From positions 30,782,956 through 30,846,955 of the forward strand of contig CM049318.1 in assembly GCA_026874595.1 (NCBI GenBank): 64,000 bases of DNA, in the 5' to 3' direction. This document shows, one piece after another, positions 59,869 through 64,000 of this stretch. Each line of letters starts with the position of its first letter. Within the stretch, counting starts at the first letter, position 1. Source of the stretch: Sipunculus nudus. Lineage: Eukaryota > Annelida > Sipuncula > Golfingiida > Sipunculidae. The notes beneath the pieces are model-generated. The model ran no database searches, was not told the origin of the DNA, and saw nothing but the letters and a program-made list of their open reading frames with translations. Both the position numbers and the translations under genes were made by a program.

Positions 59869-62800
59869 TGGGGAGCAGCATGAACAAAAGTGAAAGTTCT
59901 ATAAAAACAAAATTAGAAGCACACTAAATACAATTACCGAGTTTTTGGAAGCAAACTAAATTAAATTATTGTAGAGATTCTCGTTACTACAATTTTGCTT
60001 AGGGTATGATTTTGTTAGTGCATTTATGATTCACAAGTTGTTTGTATGTTTTGTTTTAGGTACACGTGGAAGGTTCCGGATGGCGCCTAAAGCGCTCAGG
60101 GCTTCGATGGACAATCACAGTACACTTGTACAGAAATCAAGAGAGCTAATGTACTAACAGCGATAGCCAAATACTGTCTACGAACTGGAAAGAATTGAAT
60201 ACCTTATACTTGAGCTGGAGATGTCTCCTTGTGTAACCGTTGCCTTCTGTCTCTTCCACTACGACCACAGTAAACGGACCAATATCTCCTTCCTCATTCA
60301 TCCAGTAGTTTGGACAATCCTTCGTAATTTATAGCAAACGATATATTGAATGGTACAGCAAGAATATTGAATTATAAGTTTAGCCAGATAATATAGTGAT
60401 ATATTACATTAACAGATTATTAATATTTGAAGCAATGTTAATGATGAATATATACATATATAATCATCTATAAGTCATTAGCTCGGGCAAGTCTTCGCAT
60501 ATACAAAAAGTGTGATATCTTTGATAATCAAAAAAGGTTTACGAGCATAGAATCCTATGAATAATTGCAAATTTAAAAAAAGCCAGTGTTCCTGATAAGC
60601 ATATATTTTCCCTTTATAAATAAATGTGTTTATGTAAAATCACATTGAAAACAAATCATTAGCGAAGGGAACGCATTCGCTGTAATAAGTATTTCCGGGT
60701 TTGATTAAGGGACTCACCTCATCCGAACCGGTGTCATTGAGAGCAATAATTGTGCTGCTTTCGTAGTCATGCAAGAGTCTCCATATATCTACCACAGTAC
60801 CTGGAAGTGGGCTCTGCGTGGCGATAAAAGCGTGTTTCTTCTGATAACCCTGGAATTTTATATCGTGTTTTTATTATATCTTGTATCTGAGTTTGTTACA
60901 GAGTAGTCCACACACTTGCCACACACATGGTTCATGGTATAGGTTACTTGTTCAATTGTTTTGGCAAATATCAAGAGAGAAAGAATGGATAACTATTGCA
61001 ACCCACTTTATCACAAAAAAAGGCCAGTAAAATTATGATTATCATTTTACGTTCAAGCAGAGTTGATTTGTTTCTAGAAAAGAAACTATTTTGCACATTT
61101 TTACTATCTAAGAAAATGATTGTGTGTTCCTTACGTTGTTTGGTTTCCGTTGAGTAACAGAATAAGTATTAAACTGATCACACATTCATATACGTCTTGA
61201 CAAACGTGTCTTGCTCGTCCCTTGGTCATTTTCTAAATAACAAATACTAAAATCATTTAAAAGAGGGTAATATATAATTAACTGTTTAATTTGCTCCTTC
61301 ACTATATTGATAATTTTTAAGAGAAATCAAACTAAAAAAGGTTATTTCTGGATTTGTACACAATACCTTTTAGTGCGTCTTCTTTTGTTTAATCTTTTAA
61401 AATATGTAAAACTGCAATTGAGACTCACATGCACAAAAACTGCATTTATGTAGTCACTTGCTTCTGTATCATTCGTTCTCAACAGAGGGCGCCACTTAGA
61501 GTGCGGAAGAACATCGATGGACCTGTTCTTCTGTCTGTTTTCTTTGTTTTTGGCGGTGGCCAGATTAGCATTGGATACAACAGGTTTCATCTTCTCGAGC
61601 ATCTGTAATAAAACATGATCAATATAAACACCATTGTAATAACATATCACATCCAGTCAAAATATCTCATGATAAAACTGGCACACAAGAAATATATATA
61701 ACCCGAATTCATATTTATTAACATATATATCTATTTTTTAATTTAGAAAAATCTGTACATCTGCATCATATCGATTCCCGTTTCGGACTACGTTAAAGTG
61801 CTGTATCAAACGTCTCCTCTCATTTTATATCCTGTCGTCATCCAGGCCCGGTGACAACTACACCTGCGGGCCCTGTGTGCGTAATGTTCCCCAACGCGGA
61901 ACTCCCGAAAGGCGCCCTTTTTAATGTGTGAAACACGGTCGTTAGGCACAGCCTTTCCATTAAGCCTACCGAGCGCTTTCCCTTAATGGAAGCCGTCCGT
62001 TGAAAAATCTCAATGCCTCGGCTGAGATTCGAACTCACAATCTGCTGGCTTTGAGTTTTGTGGCTCAGGTGTAGAGCACAGGACTCAAAGCCGGGAGATC
62101 AAAGGCCGGTTTTTAACAAATCATATTGTCAAATAGTTCAGTCCTCAAGAGGAGTAGTTGCTAATGACCTAATTTTTTTGCTTTTAACAAGAATGTGATA
62201 TATTATTGAGAGTCGGGTTAAGTTTAAGTTACCAACCTCCAAAAATACAATTCTTGTGTTTTAGTTGGATAAATTTCATGAAAGGGATATCGTCGACATC
62301 AGGATGAATAGTTTTCTATATCTATTTTATCACCCATCCCTGAACGACTTGTTTTTGCGTATAGCCCTTAGCATGTGATTTTAACTTCATTGTTAGTATG
62401 GCATTAACATTGGCACTTACTTCATATTGTTTGAACAGTTCTTGTTTGTTCACGCTCGATGTGAATCCGTCGTAACTGGCAGCGTCGTACACAGTTTTCC
62501 CGCAGTGTAGCGCCTCTAACACGCTCTCATGTATAAACACGTACTGATCCTAAAAATACAAGAGACTGCTACTTCAGTTTATGGATCAACGTAAGTTACA
62601 TTTCTCAGCGTTTCAAGCAACGATATTAGCCCCACCAAACGTACTGTTGTAGGGACAGTTCCTGTATGTCCCATCTTCAAATAAGAGTCACCTTCTCTCT
62701 CTATGTGAAAGCTTTTCTAAACATGTTTTCTTTAATATTGAAATTATGTTCCATCATGGGTATTAATTAAAAGCGCGTTGTGAAATTTCGTACATCTTAT

Positions 62801-63832
62801 TTATGTTATATCTCAAATAAGTTACTTCCAAAGAACAACACTTGCGTTTAAAATATCATTTTAATGTACGTCTGATTTACAGATTGTGATATGTTATTTG
62901 AGTTGATTTGACTTAATGTCAGCAACAAAGATTGTCTTACAAGTACCGAAGCAGTAAGGTAAGTGCCATAAAAAATATTCCTGAATAATGTACTATATTA
63001 CACCAGAATGAATATATTTGTATATGGCCATTTATTTTAATAATTATCAAAAAAAAAATATTACAGCTGTTAGATGTATCTAGTGAAAGAGTAATTGTGT
63101 GTATATCCCCAGTTACACATACGGAACGATAACCTCCGATGTCAACTAGTCGTAGAAAAGGGTCGGCTGTGGAGGATGGCTGCCACTTTGACATAAAAAC
63201 TGTTTCGGTCACAGGAGTATATAATGTGAGCATCGCACAGCCATCAGCGCCACGTGCAACGTGCCATAAGACTTGAAGGATGATCAGTGGAAAAGCAAAC
63301 CACAACTATTCATAGGTGGTTTCGTGATAGTTTTCTCAAATCTGGCCGCAAAGGTTCGAGTATTTTCGGTTCAGATTTAGCAAGACCATCTGCCACTAAT
63401 TCAAAAGACAAAAAGGTACAAATACCCACGACAACATCAGTAAAAACGAGGTTTTTGTGTACAAGATCAGAGATTTCTCACGATCGAGGATAATCCTGGT
63501 TGCTTGCGTTCAACAGCGTCTACCCGTACCTATTTACACAACGATCTTACGAGTGTCCTCGAGTCCTCGACTTCCCTCGATGACAGATCCAGTTGTAACC
63601 TTTCGTGTGACTGGGCCTACGCTGATAAACAGATGTGTTTGAGTGTTTTCCCTTGTACCCTACAGATGGCGGCAGGTTTTGCTGTGCCACACTCACCAGG
63701 CTCTGTACCATGTTGACTCGGTCTTTTCGCATCAGCTTGACACAGTCACTAATGCTGATGAAGCCTTCATGTTTTGCCTGCTCCAGCAGATAGTCCACAG
63801 CCAAGAATGTTCCAGTTCGACCAACCCCAGCA
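58064..63832 (-). CDS. Receptor-type protein tyrosine phosphatase, 3' part (end of D1 and all D2)
   Basis: Dephosphorylates phosphotyrosine at the inner face of the plasma membrane, by family. Exons in coding order are 63832-63697, 62549-62421, 61602-61429, 60849-60718, 60319-60203, 59691-59546, 58956-58821 and 58138-58064. All have GT-AG borders and stay in frame for 347 residues and a stop. The gene continues above 64000. D1 is seen from AGVGRTGTFLAVDYLLEQ, just after the catalytic Cys, which lies outside the window. The Arg and the Q-loop MVQSLDQY are kept, so D1 looks active. D2 starts near KNRSIDVLPHSKW and has SDYINAVFV and AFIATQSPLPGTVVDIWRLL. Its WPD-loop position reads WAPGTLP and its signature reads VHCLYGAAETG: Cys kept, Arg replaced by Glu, so D2 should be inactive. 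The end, EQYEWLHQAAYEYI then MYANFK, is typical. The exact subfamily cannot be set without the ectodomain. Confidence 0.92.
58821..58956 (-). CDS. PTP exon: D2 signature remnant YGAAETG
   Basis: 136 nt, acceptor gatttttag, donor gtttgt. Encodes YGAAETGLYLCLCHVCDKIE then QEVDVFHAVQKIRKSQPLF. The Arg expected five residues after the Cys is Glu. Confidence 0.92.
59546..59691 (-). CDS. PTP exon: D2 with altered WPD loop and catalytic Cys
   Basis: 146 nt, acceptor cttttaag, donor gtaagt. Encodes VMQFQVKSWAPGTLPSAATL then LYGEVKNWQQE and RIMVHC. The general-acid Asp of the WPD loop is absent (WAP). Phase 2 end splits the signature after Cys-Leu. Confidence 0.9.
59806..59865. repeat. (TA)n microsatellite
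   Basis: About 58 bp of TA in a PTP intron. Confidence 0.95.
60203..60319 (-). CDS. PTP exon: D2 core
   Basis: 117 nt, acceptor attacgaag, donor gtattc. Encodes DCPNYWMNEEGDIGPFTVVV then YTRRHLQLKYK. Frame is phase 0 on both sides. Confidence 0.85.
60718..60849 (-). CDS. PTP exon: D2 FIATQ-P block
   Basis: 132 nt, acceptor aattccag, donor gtgagt. Encodes GYQKKHAFIATQSPLPGTV then VDIWRLLHDYESSTIIAL. Confidence 0.93.
61429..61602 (-). CDS. PTP exon: D1-D2 linker and start of D2
   Basis: 174 nt, acceptor ttattacag, donor gtgagt. Encodes MLEKMKPVVSNANLATAKNK then NRSIDVLPHSKWRPLL and ASDYINAVFVH. Confidence 0.9.
61845..62055 (-). mobile_element. tRNA-derived SINE head in a PTP intron
   Basis: On the minus strand: GACTCAAAGCCAGCAGATTG, GAGTTCGAATCTCAGCCGAG, body AGGCTTAATGGAAAGGCTGT. 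Truncated tail. It meets the plus-strand head at 62056. Confidence 0.75.
62056..62112 (+). mobile_element. tRNA-derived SINE head, opposite orientation
   Basis: TTGTGGCTCAGGTGTAGAGC then CAGGACTCAAAGCCGGGAG, stopping soon after. It lies head-to-head with the copy at 61845-62055. Confidence 0.7.
62421..62549 (-). CDS. PTP exon: end of D1
   Basis: 129 nt, acceptor tatttttag, donor gtaagt. Encodes DQYVFIHESVLEALHCGKT, matching the last helix of D1, then a linker ending KQELFKQYE. Confidence 0.9.
63697..63832 (-). CDS. PTP exon: D1 signature second half
   Basis: 136 nt, acceptor tctgatag inside the HCS/AGVGRTG motif (phase 2 intron, a common PTP intron position), donor gtgagt. Encodes AGVGRTGTFLAVDYLLEQ then HEGFISISDCVKLM and VNMVQSL. 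Confidence 0.93.
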
Positions 63833-64000
63833 CTATCAGAAGACAATTATTAACATTGTACATAACAAAATATAATTTTACAAAAATATGATAACAAATT
63901 AAGGCTGAATATACAGTAGTTTGATTAATCATATATCGGTCATGATGTTTCCTTTGTCACAAAATATCCTCCGTGTAAAAAAAATAATAATAAAACTCAT

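Overview
This is animal nuclear DNA. It has split genes with GT-AG introns, long (TA)n microsatellites, tRNA-derived SINEs and many fragments of DNA transposons and retroelements. The proteins are metazoan: beta-1,4-galactosyltransferase-type glycosyltransferases and a receptor tyrosine phosphatase with two phosphatase domains. The repeat content (TGACCTTGACCTTTGACC arrays, DIRS-like and hAT-like elements, diverse SINEs) suggests a marine invertebrate, probably a mollusc. That assignment is inference. No bacterial gene, rRNA, functional tRNA or CRISPR array was seen.

Three readable host loci lie on the minus strand. (1) Gene A, exons between 155 and 29307, is a complete six-exon galactosyltransferase-family gene of 388 codons, with a 23.5-kb first intron. 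(2) Gene B, exons between 36870 and 47141, is a tandem paralogue of 378 codons. It has the same intron phases and identical lengths for exons 2 to 5. Between A and B lies a broken third copy of exon 1 (about 35333-35941), interrupted by a 339-bp miniature transposon. A fourth remnant of the exon-1 start and its 5' flank sits just upstream of B (about 47348-47735). (3) The 3' part of a receptor-type protein tyrosine phosphatase runs from 63832 down to its stop at 58064. It covers the end of domain D1 and all of D2, and D2 looks catalytically dead. Two further minus-strand exons (57498-57587 and 56597-56794) may form the end of another membrane-protein gene.

The large first intron of gene A (5435-28949) is mostly repeats. 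From low to high coordinate it holds a pogo-like miniature element, a SINE, a 48-bp satellite (7.2-7.9 kb), a facing pair of elements rich in the palindrome AATTCGTGCGCACGAATT (8.2 and 10.3 kb), and a 285-bp duplication carrying GGTGGCGCCACC. It continues with a mosaic duplication (11.4-13.2 kb), a roughly 140-bp array packed with nuclear-receptor half-sites (14.5-15.4 kb) and a second such array (19.7-20.1 kb). A decayed, intron-containing DDE transposase-like gene follows on the plus strand (22642-27018).

The A-B intergenic region and the introns of B hold simple repeats, a degenerate DIRS-like gag fragment between inverted repeats (38.33-39.13 kb), a hAT-like element with 8-bp target duplications (43817-44897), SINEs and minisatellites. 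From 47.7 to 56.6 kb no gene was recognised.

The two glycosyltransferase genes probably encode Golgi type II membrane enzymes that add Gal or GalNAc to GlcNAc. Both carry Val at the position that sets donor choice in this family. The phosphatase belongs to an unrelated signalling system. Exon limits come from splice-site reading and protein-family similarity only; nothing was aligned by computer.
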